A stretch of DNA of 64,000 bases, taken from contig NC_004463.1 of NCBI RefSeq assembly GCF_000011365.1, forward strand, positions 930,001 through 994,000, given 5' to 3'. The position numbers were made by a program, and so were the translations under genes. The notes beneath the pieces are model-generated. The model had not been told where the DNA came from. It saw only the letters and a list, made by a program, of their open reading frames with translations, and did not search any database. Shown piece by piece: positions 9,561 through 18,326 of the stretch. Within the stretch, counting starts at the first letter, position 1. The number at the start of each line of letters is the position of its first letter. The stretch comes from Bradyrhizobium diazoefficiens USDA 110 (GTDB lineage Bacteria; Pseudomonadota; Alphaproteobacteria; Rhizobiales; Xanthobacteraceae).

Positions 9561-9939
9561 CACTTGATTGATTTTTGTAAGGCATTGATTTTAGACCTTA
9601 TTCCAACTAAGTCCCGGAACGGTCTTATGTCACGCTCCTCTCTATATATAATTAGTAGTGTCTATAAGAGTTGTAAGAAGGAGAGGAGCGTGGGACGCCT
9701 CCGGCGCCCCACTCCTGAAGCTATCTCCTGATAGGAGAGGGCGTCCGGTTATGAAGGAATGCTTCCGGTCCCGGCCATCGCCGTCTCCGGCGGCGCAGCC
9801 TTAGTCGCGAAGTAAAGACCGCCTCCGGCCCGCGCTGGTTCGGCGGCTCTCCCAGGTCCGAACAGACGGGACCCTCACCTTTACGCCCCCCGGCCGGACC
9901 AAACCCCCGGCGGAATCAATAGGCGTGACGCAGGATTCG
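9561..9939. other. gene-free stretch after the iteron-like array, with G+C hairpin
   Basis: The first 100 bp are A+T-rich (TTGATTGATTTTTGTAAGG), then the sequence turns G+C-rich. An imperfect stem-loop at about 9685-9715 (GGAG...GTGGG / CCCAC..CTCC) could stop transcription. The motif CGCCTCCGG or CGTCTCCGG recurs three times between 9695 and 9830. I see no convincing coding frame. Confidence 0.45.
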
Positions 9940-10131
9940 TTATTTGGGCTCGGCCGCTATCCGACAGCGGTCGGCAACCTCAACGCGCCAGTGGGCTTCT
10001 AATCGAAATCCTTGCGAGATAGCGAGCAGGTGGTCGGACAGCAAATCTTGTTGCACGAGGTTTTTCGCCCGAGCGGCTCGAAAATGCCCCGCTTGGGCTT
10101 CTTCGCTGCCTAGACGCCAAACTCCCGCCAC
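9940..10131 (-). CDS. possible small protein, unknown
   Basis: A 63-codon frame with a natural amino-acid balance, including KNLVQQDLLSDHLL and FRLEAHWRVEVADRC. It is predicted to be mostly helical. No family is recognised. The opposite strand carries an overlapping frame that is Arg/Ser/Cys-rich and looks like a shadow, so if a gene exists here it is more likely this one. There is no clear ribosome-binding site, and it may be a fragment of a longer lost gene. Weak call. Confidence 0.3.
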   Translation of the reverse strand: MAGVWRLGSEEAQAGHFRAARAKNLVQQDLLSDHLLAISQGFRLEAHWRVEVADRCRIAAEPK

Positions 10132-10289
10132 ACGAAGTGCAGCCGTTCAACAGGGCAGCGGGGAGGGGCAATGGCCAAGGATAAGGGATAAATGTCCGGT
10201 GGCGCCAATGCGCAATGGATTGGACTTCAGAAAAAAGTTCTAGGACTTCGCTTGTCGCAAAGCCCTAGAGCAACAACCGCAAAAGCAGG

Positions 10290-10670
10290 CTATTGAAATC
10301 TGTAGCCGCCGATCGCGCAAAATTCGCTTGCTGTATCATTCATCATCGAGCTGCTTTCGGCACCCATTTTGTAGCGATAGCCCACGACAGTGCCGTTCCG
10401 CTGCGTTACTGACCCCAAGACAGTCTGAAAACCTACATAGCCACCGTAAGAGTTCTTGGCGTTGACTTGGAAGCAGTAGTCAGGGGCGTCAGCTTGAGCC
10501 TTGATCAGATTGGGCCATCGATATTGAGCGGATAGTGGATCCTTTAACCGGCTCCCATACGTGCTCGTGATGATCTTCTTCTCAGCATCCGTCAGCGGGC
10601 GTTGTTGGGCGTAGCTAGTGCGGCCCGGAATGGTGGCTATGACGACGAGTGCAAGTGTAGTTCTGAGCAT
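10290..10670 (-). CDS. small exported protein, unknown
   Basis: A 126-residue protein starting at ATG 10670 behind a purine-rich AAAAGAGAGA site. Residues 1-21 form a signal peptide (MLRTTLALVV core, cleavage probable after SYA-Q), so it should be periplasmic or secreted. The mature part has two cysteines (CFQVN and EFCAI), likely a disulfide, and the string KNSYGGYVGF that recurs in small exported proteins of rhizobia and phage-derived regions. A longer frame runs upstream to 11084, but its first part overlaps the integrase and is low-complexity arginine-rich, so it was not used. It lies 44 bp downstream of the integrase on the same strand and is probably cargo. Confidence 0.7.
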   Translation of the reverse strand: MLRTTLALVVIATIPGRTSYAQQRPLTDAEKKIITSTYGSRLKDPLSAQYRWPNLIKAQADAPDYCFQVNAKNSYGGYVGFQTVLGSVTQRNGTVVGYRYKMGAESSSMMNDTASEFCAIGGYRFQ

Positions 10671-10714
10671 TCTCTCTTTTCCTGTTTGCTCGGGTGGAAT
10701 GAGTGGATGGATCG

Positions 10715-11704
10715 CTATCCAAGGCGAGCGACCAGATCGACCGCGCGCAGGTGCGTATAGCGTTGCAGCATCTTGAGCTCTCGATGTCCCGAGATCGCGC
10801 TGACTTCGGCGATGTTGAGACCTTTCTCGAAGAGCCGGGAAATTGCCTCGTGGCGCAGATCGTGGAAGTGCAAATCTGACATCCCCGCGCGGACTCGAAG
10901 ATGCTCGAACGCCAAACGCACCGAATTCCCGGTCATGGAGAACACTCGATCGTGTCTTACGCCGGCGCTTCGCAGCTCCTGCAGAGTCTGAACGGCGCGG
11001 CATGACAAGGGAACGTCGCGGCTGTCGCCATTTTTGGTCAACGGCAAATGGGCGACGCCTCGCTTGAGGTCGATGTGCTCCCACCTGAGGTCCAATAGTT
11101 CGCCTCGCCGCATTCCCGTCTCTATGGCGAGGATGATCAGCGGCTTAAGCAGCGGAGTTCGGCCGCGGTCGCAGGCGTCGAGCAGACGTTGCTCTTCGCC
11201 TTCCTTGAGCCTGCGGGTCCGACCACGCGGGACTGGTGGACGTCGGACCAGCTTGACCGGGTTGCGGGGGACCCAGAGACCCCACTCGCGGGTCGCAACC
11301 TCAATCGCGTGCGAAATGGTATTAAGCTCTCGGACGACGGTCGCAGGCGCCACCGTTTTGAGCCGTTCGTCTCGATAGCCTGCGACGTCCGAACTCGTCA
11401 GCTTGGCGAGCGTGCGGTGCGATATGGGGCAGCGCACAATCGAGTTGATCCGAGCCTTCTCGGAGACGGCCCCACGCTTGGCAGGCGTCACCTCGTTGGC
11501 GTAGCGCGAAAGAAGCTCCCCCAGCGTCGTCTTCTCGGCAGCGCGTGTATCAGCCACCCAGCCAGACCGGTCAGCTTCCGCCTCTAGGTCACGCGCCCAA
11601 CGTTCCGCCGCGGTCTTAGTGTCGAACGACTTGGCCCGTGGAGGGACCCCTCGCCGACGCACCTGCGCCTGCCAACGCCCTCTGAGTTTTCGAATAGTCG
11701 CCAC
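10715..11704 (-). CDS. tyrosine recombinase / phage-type integrase
   Basis: Site-specific recombinase of 329 residues with the full active site: Arg199 in ETGMRRGE, Lys224 in LTKNGDS, HDLRH (His281, Arg284), His307 in SGHRE and the nucleophile Tyr316 in LQRYTH. The N-terminal 60 residues resemble the arm-binding domain (KLRGRWQAQVRRRGV), and about 62-150 the core-binding domain. The length is typical of small phage or island integrases. It could have mobilised part of the island. An 11-bp match to the tRNA-Arg gene lies 215 bp upstream of its start (11919-11929), but whether that is its attachment site is open. Confidence 0.92.
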   Translation of the reverse strand: MATIRKLRGRWQAQVRRRGVPPRAKSFDTKTAAERWARDLEAEADRSGWVADTRAAEKTTLGELLSRYANEVTPAKRGAVSEKARINSIVRCPISHRTLAKLTSSDVAGYRDERLKTVAPATVVRELNTISHAIEVATREWGLWVPRNPVKLVRRPPVPRGRTRRLKEGEEQRLLDACDRGRTPLLKPLIILAIETGMRRGELLDLRWEHIDLKRGVAHLPLTKNGDSRDVPLSCRAVQTLQELRSAGVRHDRVFSMTGNSVRLAFEHLRVRAGMSDLHFHDLRHEAISRLFEKGLNIAEVSAISGHRELKMLQRYTHLRAVDLVARLG

Positions 11705-12083
11705 AGTCGCTTGCTCGGATCACCTTGTTTTCTCGATACAAGGACGCCGGCGACTCGGTGCCAAGGATTATCCCGGCGCGGTGCGGGAAATGTGGGGTGT
11801 GCCGCTTCTGTGCCTATTCCAAGCTACTGTCTGAGCCAGGTTGCGGAAAAGCCTTAGGGATCAATGGGGACCGGACGGCGTCTGTTGCGGTCGCGACGGA
11901 GCCACGTTGCCGTGGTGAGGCAACGCTCTCTCGGATTTAAGAAGGATCAACGGCCGTAGGAATTTTGCGCTGGTTAGTCAAAAGAGGGGGTTGAACTGTC
12001 CTGACGATTCAAGCAGGGGTTACAGTTCCCTTTATTGCTCGCGAATCATTCGGTTAGCAAAACTAGGTAGCTGAGATAACAGA
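11705..12083. other. gene-free stretch between divergent integrase and AlbA_2-STAND gene
   Basis: This should hold the promoters of two divergent genes. A frame at 11725-11940 (+) with CGKCGVCRFC looks like a zinc cluster, but the rest of that frame is not protein-like, so it is not called. At 11919-11929 the string GGCAACGCTCT equals 24545-24555 inside the tRNA-Arg fragment. The last 60 bp before 12084 are A+T-rich and end in GCTGAGATAACAG before the ATG. Confidence 0.4.
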
Positions 12084-14651
12084 ATGGTCGATCAGATCTA
12101 TGATGTAATCCGTCGTGGCGAGCTCCCGAGCGAGAGGTTGCCCTTTCTCAGCTATTTATTGGAAGATTCGGAAAAATTCATCTCGCAAGAGGGGCCGGTT
12201 TGGGATTTCAAGAGGGAGTGGCCGTTTTCATATTCGGACGACTTCTTTTGCGGAATCGCTCGACTGGTATGTGCATTCGCCAATTCGGATGGCGGAATAA
12301 TCGTATTCGGTGTTCACGACACGGAGCGAACGGCCGGCCACAACAAAGTCGCTCCCAATATGGACCGCCTTCAGCAAGCGCTAAACCAGCTCCTATCAGA
12401 AAAGCCAAGCCTCAAACTTCGCCGCTATGAGACCGGCACGGCCGAGGCGGTGGACGTATTACTTGTCTCACCTCACGATGCCTCTGCAATGCCTTTGCGG
12501 TTTTTGAAAACCGTCGGCGACTACAAAGCCGGCGTGATATGGGTGCGCCAAGGTCACGAAGTAGTCGCAGCAGAGCCACGCCACATCGCCAGTCTCTATT
12601 GCCGGATCGATCGGCGGGGGACCGGTAATCAGGACGACGATGGGATGCTGGGGGGTGGACTGCCCCCAAGTCCGTCAACAATCAGAAAATTTGTGGGGCG
12701 TATTCAAACGGTGGACGACGTGTTCCGCTGGTTGAAACTGTCTGACGAGCCAAGGAATTTTCTTTACGGCAAAGGTGGCTCGGGAAAAACAACAATCGCG
12801 TATGAGGTTGCTCGAACTCTACGTCTCGCGGGCCCTCAGTTTCGAATAAATGGAGGTGAAACTCTCGACAACGTCATATTCGTTTCCGCAAAGCAGCAGA
12901 TGCTCAATGTGATGTCGCAGACTGCCGAGAAGTTCGTTGGTCTCGATTTTTCGAACGAGCGAGAACTATACGAGGCAATCCTTGCCTTGGGTAGTTGGAC
13001 CTCAGAATCTCTAAGTGAGCTAACGCTCGCACAGTTGAGAGAAGAAATTCGTCAGTTCTTTGATCTGACATCCAACTTTCTGGTCATTGACGATGTCGAC
13101 ACCCTCACCACCGAAGGGGTCGAGGCGGGATTCGACTATCTTTACGGAGTGCTATGGAGATCGAAACGCAAGTCCAGGATTCTCTATACGCTACGGAATG
13201 CTCCGACTCACTCACTCGCTAACGCGATAGAAGTTCCGGGGCTTGAAGCCGGCGACTATGAGGAGTTTGTAAAAGTCTGCGCGGCGCAGTTTCGCGTCCC
13301 AGTGCCGGACGCAGGTTTCGTTCAAAGCAAACTGTCCGCAATCTCTGAGCGACGACCCCTTGTGATCGAAAGCATCGTCGCGCTCGCCCGAACAGCAGGA
13401 AGCTACAAGCGGGCCGTCGAACTCTTCGAAGAGGGGGCGGGTGAAGATGTTCGGGGTTACGTGTTTCAACGAGAGTGGAATTCTCTACCTGCCGACAATC
13501 ATGGGCGGTATGTTTTGGCGGTTCTCGCACTACACAGCGACCCTGTCGGTTTCGCAGACATAGTCGCTCTAACTCGTTATGAAACTGGACGAGTGCGCGA
13601 TGCACTGGCTGCTGTTCGTGAGATGTTTTTGCAGGTGGCTGAGGTTGGCGAAGAGGCGACATATCAGCTTGGCTCTTTGACACGAGCGTTCGTATTTGAG
13701 CAGTCTAAAAAGCTGGACCAATATCCCGCTCTGAAAGAGAGAGTGGCGAAATATCGTCGAAGTTTCTTCCCCGACAATCCGGTCCTATCCCGTCTCCGAC
13801 ACAGAGCGGAAACGTTGATCTCGAAAGGTCGTCGGTTCAATGACAAGGACGCGCTAAGGCAAGCGCTCGCCTTGACAGTGGATAAGACGCTTGCACCCTC
13901 CGTTACAGAAGATCCAAGGTTCAACTCGCTTCAAGGGTTTGTATGCGCAAGTCAGGTGCCGCCTAAACTCGATGACGCGCGTGTCTATTTTGGACGAGCC
14001 TTCGCGATGAAGTTCGAGCCCGATATCGACCAAATTACTTCGTGGTATTTCGCAGAGCGCGATTCTGGTCACGGATTGGAGCAATCGTTGAAGATTGCCG
14101 ACTTCGTCTCCTCGGGCAAGACATACGATGAGGATACGAAGTTCGTCTTTTTAAGCAGGAAAGCCACTCTGTTGTTTAATCGTGGCAGAGAAAACATACA
14201 TTTTGATCCCTCCCGTGGTGCCCAGGATTTGGAAGCCGCTCTGAATTTACATCTCGTGTGCTACGAGAAGGCATTCGAGGGCGGGTCGAACCGGCTCAAT
14301 AAGGTCGAGGAATACGCCCGTAACTCTGCATTTGTTTTGTTTCAGTTCTTCACCGGAAATCACCGACGAGACGACCTCTTCGCAGCTATCGTCCGGATTC
14401 TCGGCGGCGAGAACCTAAAGTTTGACCCTTTGGAGGATCCTCTTGGAGCCGCGGTCAGCTCGCTCGCAGGCGTTCGAGGAACTAGAGCCGAGCTGCAGAA
14501 ATGCATTGGCCGACTGCAGCAGATTGCAAAGCTGATAGGCCGGGAAACTGGATGGTATGATCGCTTTGCCCGGGAGCGGCTAGTGCAGCAGATTAGCTCC
14601 TCGGTTGCGGAACTTAACCGGCAGGTGGGCGCCTTAGGCAGGCGGAATTAA
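12084..14651 (+). CDS. AlbA_2 (Schlafen-like) - STAND P-loop ATPase, candidate defence protein
   Basis: A protein of 855 residues with three parts. The N-terminus (about 25-175) is an AlbA_2/Schlafen-type domain: VWDFKREW, then CAFANSDGGIIVFGVHD. Such domains occur in nucleic-acid-binding and RNA- or tRNA-targeting proteins. Residues about 205-430 are a STAND/NB-ARC-like NTPase with Walker A GKGGSGKTT (near 230-238), Walker B FLVIDDVD (near 332-339) and a sensor-like SRILYTLRNAP. The C-terminal 400 residues look helical-repeat-like and may sense a trigger. This layout of effector-like N-terminus, STAND switch and C-terminal sensor is that of many antiphage or NLR-like proteins. A nuclease-like gene follows 36 bp downstream. 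Domain calls are firm; the defence role is inferred. Confidence 0.82.
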   Translation: MVDQIYDVIRRGELPSERLPFLSYLLEDSEKFISQEGPVWDFKREWPFSYSDDFFCGIARLVCAFANSDGGIIVFGVHDTERTAGHNKVAPNMDRLQQALNQLLSEKPSLKLRRYETGTAEAVDVLLVSPHDASAMPLRFLKTVGDYKAGVIWVRQGHEVVAAEPRHIASLYCRIDRRGTGNQDDDGMLGGGLPPSPSTIRKFVGRIQTVDDVFRWLKLSDEPRNFLYGKGGSGKTTIAYEVARTLRLAGPQFRINGGETLDNVIFVSAKQQMLNVMSQTAEKFVGLDFSNERELYEAILALGSWTSESLSELTLAQLREEIRQFFDLTSNFLVIDDVDTLTTEGVEAGFDYLYGVLWRSKRKSRILYTLRNAPTHSLANAIEVPGLEAGDYEEFVKVCAAQFRVPVPDAGFVQSKLSAISERRPLVIESIVALARTAGSYKRAVELFEEGAGEDVRGYVFQREWNSLPADNHGRYVLAVLALHSDPVGFADIVALTRYETGRVRDALAAVREMFLQVAEVGEEATYQLGSLTRAFVFEQSKKLDQYPALKERVAKYRRSFFPDNPVLSRLRHRAETLISKGRRFNDKDALRQALALTVDKTLAPSVTEDPRFNSLQGFVCASQVPPKLDDARVYFGRAFAMKFEPDIDQITSWYFAERDSGHGLEQSLKIADFVSSGKTYDEDTKFVFLSRKATLLFNRGRENIHFDPSRGAQDLEAALNLHLVCYEKAFEGGSNRLNKVEEYARNSAFVLFQFFTGNHRRDDLFAAIVRILGGENLKFDPLEDPLGAAVSSLAGVRGTRAELQKCIGRLQQIAKLIGRETGWYDRFARERLVQQISSSVAELNRQVGALGRRN

Positions 14652-14687
14652 CTTCTTCGTTTGTTTTAAGGCTAGGAGCCTCTTGGA

Positions 14688-15878
14688 ATGACATCTCGAC
14701 ACGGCAACCCAATCTTTTATCAGGATGGTCGACCAGCGATTCCTCTTACAAATCTCAGGCTTGGACAACGAGGGCACGAGGGAGATCATCGCGAGGAGTT
14801 TCTCCAGACCCTAGTTTATGATCACCCTGACGTAATTCCCATGGCGGAAATCGAGCCGGCCTATCGACCGTTGGTCTCAGTCTGCACAGAGCTTAATACT
14901 TCAGCCGGCTCTGTAGACAACGTATGGATCACGCCCGAGGGCGGGCTAATCCTCGGAGAGTGCAAGCTTATTCGTAACCCTCAGTCGCGACGAGAAGTTG
15001 TGGCGCAGGCACTTGATTATGCTCGCGCTGTGACCGGATGGCACTTCGAAGATCTGCAAAACGCCGCGCGAAACGCTCGTAAAGATCAAGCTTTCTCTCT
15101 TTGGAACCTGGTCAGAGAGCAGACAGACCTCCAAGAGGAACAGTTTTGCGATGCGATCGAACGGCGATTGCGATTTGGTCGCATTATGCTTCTTATTATC
15201 AGCGACGGAATTCATGAAGGTGTTGAGGCGCTAGCTTCCTATCTTCAACTTCATGCCGGGGTGCATGCCAGTCTGGCGTTGCTAGACCTCTCGATTTGGG
15301 AGGGCGTCGGCGGCGGATATTTGATTGTCCCCAGAATCCCATTGAGAACAGTATTGGTTGAACGAGGAATTGTGACCTTGGAAGGCGAGAGAGGGCGATT
15401 CATCGCTCCTCAACCGGCTTCGTCGTCAACGAGTATGCTCAAAACGGCGACCGCTTCAGAGTCGGAATTTTATGCTCAGTTGGACCAGCGATTGCCCGGC
15501 CAAGCCGACAAGCTCAAGGGCTTTGTGCTCTCACTGAAACCATTTGGCATCGAGCCCGAATTCGGCAAATCGCTCTTTCTGAGATGGCAGAGCCAAGATG
15601 GCTCAACTCTCTCTGCAGGCACGATCGAACCAACTGGTAGCATTTGGCTCCTGAAGACCGTAACCGACGCTAGAATTGCCGGTAATCAAGAAGCTGCCGA
15701 GCGATACTTGGAGAAGGTGGCGAGTCTGATACATGGCTCTGTGAAGCGATACGAAAATGGAACAATCGATGTTCGTGGTTCAGACGACCGCTCGATCAGA
15801 TTGCCAACACTCCTTCAGTTTCCAGCCGAATGGAAAGACGCGATCGCTAATCTGGTCCGCGACATTTCAGGAAAGTGA
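14688..15878 (+). CDS. PD-(D/E)XK nuclease-like protein, partner of AlbA_2-STAND gene
   Basis: 396 residues. The N-terminal domain has the PD-(D/E)XK signature: Glu near 36-37 (HREEFLQ), Asp77 in SVDNVWI and Glu91-Cys-Lys93 in LGECK, followed by the QALDYA helix usual in NucS/DUF91-like and restriction-type nucleases. The C-terminal part (about 260-396) is a separate domain with alternating strands and helices; I do not recognise it. The gene starts 36 bp after the AlbA_2-STAND gene on the same strand, so the two are probably co-transcribed and act together, with this one the likely DNA-cleaving partner. No close named family is recognised. Confidence 0.72.
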   Translation: MTSRHGNPIFYQDGRPAIPLTNLRLGQRGHEGDHREEFLQTLVYDHPDVIPMAEIEPAYRPLVSVCTELNTSAGSVDNVWITPEGGLILGECKLIRNPQSRREVVAQALDYARAVTGWHFEDLQNAARNARKDQAFSLWNLVREQTDLQEEQFCDAIERRLRFGRIMLLIISDGIHEGVEALASYLQLHAGVHASLALLDLSIWEGVGGGYLIVPRIPLRTVLVERGIVTLEGERGRFIAPQPASSSTSMLKTATASESEFYAQLDQRLPGQADKLKGFVLSLKPFGIEPEFGKSLFLRWQSQDGSTLSAGTIEPTGSIWLLKTVTDARIAGNQEAAERYLEKVASLIHGSVKRYENGTIDVRGSDDRSIRLPTLLQFPAEWKDAIANLVRDISGK

Positions 15879-16524
15879 GTTGGGCTCTTTTAGCTCCAAC
15901 GGAGCGAGCTTTTATCATCCGCGCAACTGAAGTTGGCGGCGTGCTCTTCAGAGTATCTAGATCTGAACATCTAGGATCCGCACTTCACCTCGTAAAGCAA
16001 GCCCACGAGAGAGTATCAGAGTAGGTGACAGATGACGGACGAACAGCAAAGCTACGTGCCGTGTGAGGCAAAACGTCCACTTGTGGCTTGAGTGAGCCTG
16101 GAAGCAGCGACGTGCTCAGGCGGCTAGAAGTCTTTGCCTGTATGATCGTTTGTCAAATCAAGCGCCAATTCAAACTGGCAACCTCAATCGTGCCGTGGAC
16201 GTGCCAGAGCCGATGTCAACAGGACTACCAATCTAGGAAAGTCTTGATAATCATTGAGAAGTTCGGTCAGAGGGCGTTGCCCTGCCAGAGCCACGGTCCA
16301 TCTGACCTGCTCAAGCCGGAGTGCCGGCCGTCCGAGCGGCCGGCACTCCGAACTAGTTGCTATAGCCAGCGAAAGCTCGCCGGCCTGATGGGCTCCGCGC
16401 GGGTTCGCCGCTATCCCCATCGCCACGATTGCTCCGCCTCCAAGTGCGGCTTCTCCCGTGGTCCCCGCGCTTACTGGGTCCGGGTCCCCTCACACGCAAA
16501 AGGAGACTTCAGCATGTCTCGCAG
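15879..16524. other. gene-free stretch between convergent units
   Basis: Separates the AlbA_2-STAND/nuclease pair from the 3' end of the recombinase-ParB operon, which reads toward it. A plus-strand frame of 180 codons from 16088 crosses the hairpin at 16317-16350 and runs into the ParB gene antisense; its composition is not protein-like, so it is not called. The segment 16380-16520 is G+C-rich and differs in texture from its flanks, so it may be a relic of another insertion. Confidence 0.4.
16317..16350. terminator. strong inverted repeat, likely bidirectional terminator
   Basis: A perfect 14-bp stem, CGGAGTGCCGGCCG / CGGCCGGCACTCCG, with a 6-base loop lies between two convergent transcription units. 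There is no T-run on either side, so it may act as a pause or processing hairpin rather than a classical intrinsic terminator. Confidence 0.5.
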
Positions 16525-17415
16525 TCATGCCGTCGTCTCAACGATATTCCTGAATTCGCTGAAGAATTCGGGGTGGCGCCTCTCTAGATATTTAGCAACC
16601 TTTGTGTTGTCGACGAGTTTGGCCAAGTAACCTCTAAGCACCGTAAGGTGCAGGTGGTCTTGGCCGTAGGTGTCCTGGATAGATGTTATCGCCTGCTGGA
16701 GCCTCGAGAGCTCACCTTCCATCCGCGAAAGAGCTTCTGCAGTCATGCCCTTTATCCGTTTCGGCGTAGTCGAGTTGACGAGCTGCGCTTGAGGTGTGCC
16801 GGCAAGTATTGCCGAGGCGTATCCCACCGAATAGTTATTTGCGTTGATCAGAAGCTCTGCCATCTCAATTTGCCGTATCGGAATCATCTTCCGCAATACG
16901 TCGAAGACTGCCATCGGGCACATCTTATCCTTGAGAAGTGCCACGGCCTCTTCGCAGATGCCTTCAACAAGCGTTGCCTTGCGGACCAGGCTACGCACGT
17001 TGATGCTGAGCGCTCTGGCAATCTTCTCTTTTGGGACATGGCGTTCGATCGCTTTCGCTATCATTCGCTGTTCCTGAATAGCTGACAGCCGGCTTATCCG
17101 CTTGTTGTAGGTGAAGGCCTCGTCGTCGTTAGACAACAGGCATTCCACTTGCGTTTCGCCAAGGTCCTTCAGTGCTTCAATCCGAAGATGTCCGTCGAGC
17201 AAAAGAAACCTATCGGTCGCCTGTTTGTCTCGGCAAACAACCGGCGGTTCAACCATGCCGATCTCTCTGATAGAACAAACAATTTGTTCGTATTTGCGGC
17301 TTGATTTCACGGCCTTCCCGATCGCCCGGACAGGCAGGATAGCGGCGATATCGATAAGGACGGCATCTGAGCTAAATGCCTGCACTATCTCACCCGGATT
17401 GAAGTATCGATTCAT
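16525..17415 (-). CDS. ParB/RepB-like protein 2 of recombinase operon
   Basis: 296 residues. The N-terminal ParB-like nuclease fold is recognised from SIREIGMVEPPVV followed by FLLLDGHLRIEAL, the counterpart of the (D/N)GHHR motif, here DGHLR. A middle helix-turn-helix-like part (KEKIARALSINVRSLVRKA) matches RepB-type partition proteins. The C-terminal third is helical (MEGELSRLQQAI). Its ATG overlaps the stop of the preceding ParB-like gene by 4 bp (ATGA), so the two are translationally coupled. No ParA partner is visible nearby. Because the operon starts with a serine recombinase, a role in site recognition, directionality or stability of the mobile unit is more likely than plain plasmid partition. 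That is inference. Confidence 0.8.
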   Translation of the reverse strand: MNRYFNPGEIVQAFSSDAVLIDIAAILPVRAIGKAVKSSRKYEQIVCSIREIGMVEPPVVCRDKQATDRFLLLDGHLRIEALKDLGETQVECLLSNDDEAFTYNKRISRLSAIQEQRMIAKAIERHVPKEKIARALSINVRSLVRKATLVEGICEEAVALLKDKMCPMAVFDVLRKMIPIRQIEMAELLINANNYSVGYASAILAGTPQAQLVNSTTPKRIKGMTAEALSRMEGELSRLQQAITSIQDTYGQDHLHLTVLRGYLAKLVDNTKVAKYLERRHPEFFSEFRNIVETTA

Positions 17416-18326
17416 TGGTTTGGCCTTGCTGTGAGTCGTTCTTGTAAGATTGATGGCATCATCGCGAGGTCTTCGGCCTGCAATAATCTGACGAAGTCCG
17501 TGTCTTCGCGGAGGGCTCGGATAGCCTCGACCACAAACAGCAATCGGTTCTGAGTTACTTCGGCTTTCTTGATCAATAGGCGCTGGCGATCGGCCTCCTG
17601 CCGATAGACCCTAATCATGGATTCGCTCGTGAGGGGCCTCTTGGAAGGCGGCCGCCCAAAACTCTGACCGTGCAAATGTTTGCCGCGCCTTTGGCGTTGT
17701 TCGATGACGCGCCTGACCGCAACCAACTTGCTGCCGCGCAACTTCTTTTCCGTATAGGCCTGTGTTAAAGCGCGTTGAACCTCATTGTCGTCACACCGGG
17801 CGATCTCAATTGCCATATTGAGAGGCAGAATACCGGTTTCGACAGCATGGACGAGGCGTTCCTCCCCTTTTGAGAGGAGTGTGCTGATCATCCGAACGTA
17901 ATCGGGACTGACCCCGATCTTGCGAGCAATTTCTCTTTCATCGTAACCGCGACCTCGTAGGGTGTTGATCTCGTCCAAGAGATCGATTGCGCGGTGATGA
18001 CGACGAGCGCAGTTTTCGACTAAGCTCATAACGAGACAGTCGCTCTCTTCTGCATGAATTATGATAGACGGAATCTCTTGCTGACCTAGTTGAAGGAACG
18101 CTTCTATTCGGCCTTGCCCGCATACCAGATCATATCGATAAGGTCCCTCGGCCGAGGTGCATGGGCTGACGGTGATGGGGCGCTTGAGGCCAACTTTCGC
18201 TATGCTCTCTACAATATCCTGAAAATTTCGTTGATTGCGCGCCCGAGGATTTAGAATACGAATCTCGTTGATCGGTATGGTTTTGATCTCTAGCCCGGAA
18301 CCGTCCGTTGTGTTTCGCGTAGTCAT
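17412..18326 (-). CDS. ParB/RepB-like protein 1 of recombinase operon
   Basis: 304 residues. The ParB N-terminal domain shows VESIAKVGLKRPITV, then YDLVCGQGRIEAFLQLG (GQGR in place of GxHR) and the box-III-like SLVENCARRHH. A helix-turn-helix lies near 130-155 (EREIARKIGVSPDYVRM). This resembles canonical ParB more closely than the following gene does. The C-terminal part is charged and helical. The ATG has a good GAGGAGG site and overlaps the recombinase stop by 4 bp (ATGA). The two ParB-like proteins are clearly different from each other, so they may form a heteromeric complex on DNA; this is inference. Confidence 0.83.
   Translation of the reverse strand: MTTRNTTDGSGLEIKTIPINEIRILNPRARNQRNFQDIVESIAKVGLKRPITVSPCTSAEGPYRYDLVCGQGRIEAFLQLGQQEIPSIIIHAEESDCLVMSLVENCARRHHRAIDLLDEINTLRGRGYDEREIARKIGVSPDYVRMISTLLSKGEERLVHAVETGILPLNMAIEIARCDDNEVQRALTQAYTEKKLRGSKLVAVRRVIEQRQRRGKHLHGQSFGRPPSKRPLTSESMIRVYRQEADRQRLLIKKAEVTQNRLLFVVEAIRALREDTDFVRLLQAEDLAMMPSILQERLTARPNQ

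Noticed and set aside
9944..10243. 99-codon plus-strand frame
   Set aside because: Arg/Ser/Cys-rich shadow of a more natural small frame on the other strand.
10671..11084. N-terminal extension of the small exported protein
   Set aside because: The extension overlaps the integrase out of frame and hides an obvious signal peptide start at 10670.
11725..11940. Small zinc-finger protein with CGKCGVCRFC
   Set aside because: Only the cysteine cluster looks protein-like; the rest has no pattern and there is no ribosome site.
16088..16630. 180-codon plus-strand frame
   Set aside because: Crosses a 14-bp-stem hairpin and overlaps the ParB-like gene antisense; Cys/Arg/Ser-rich composition.
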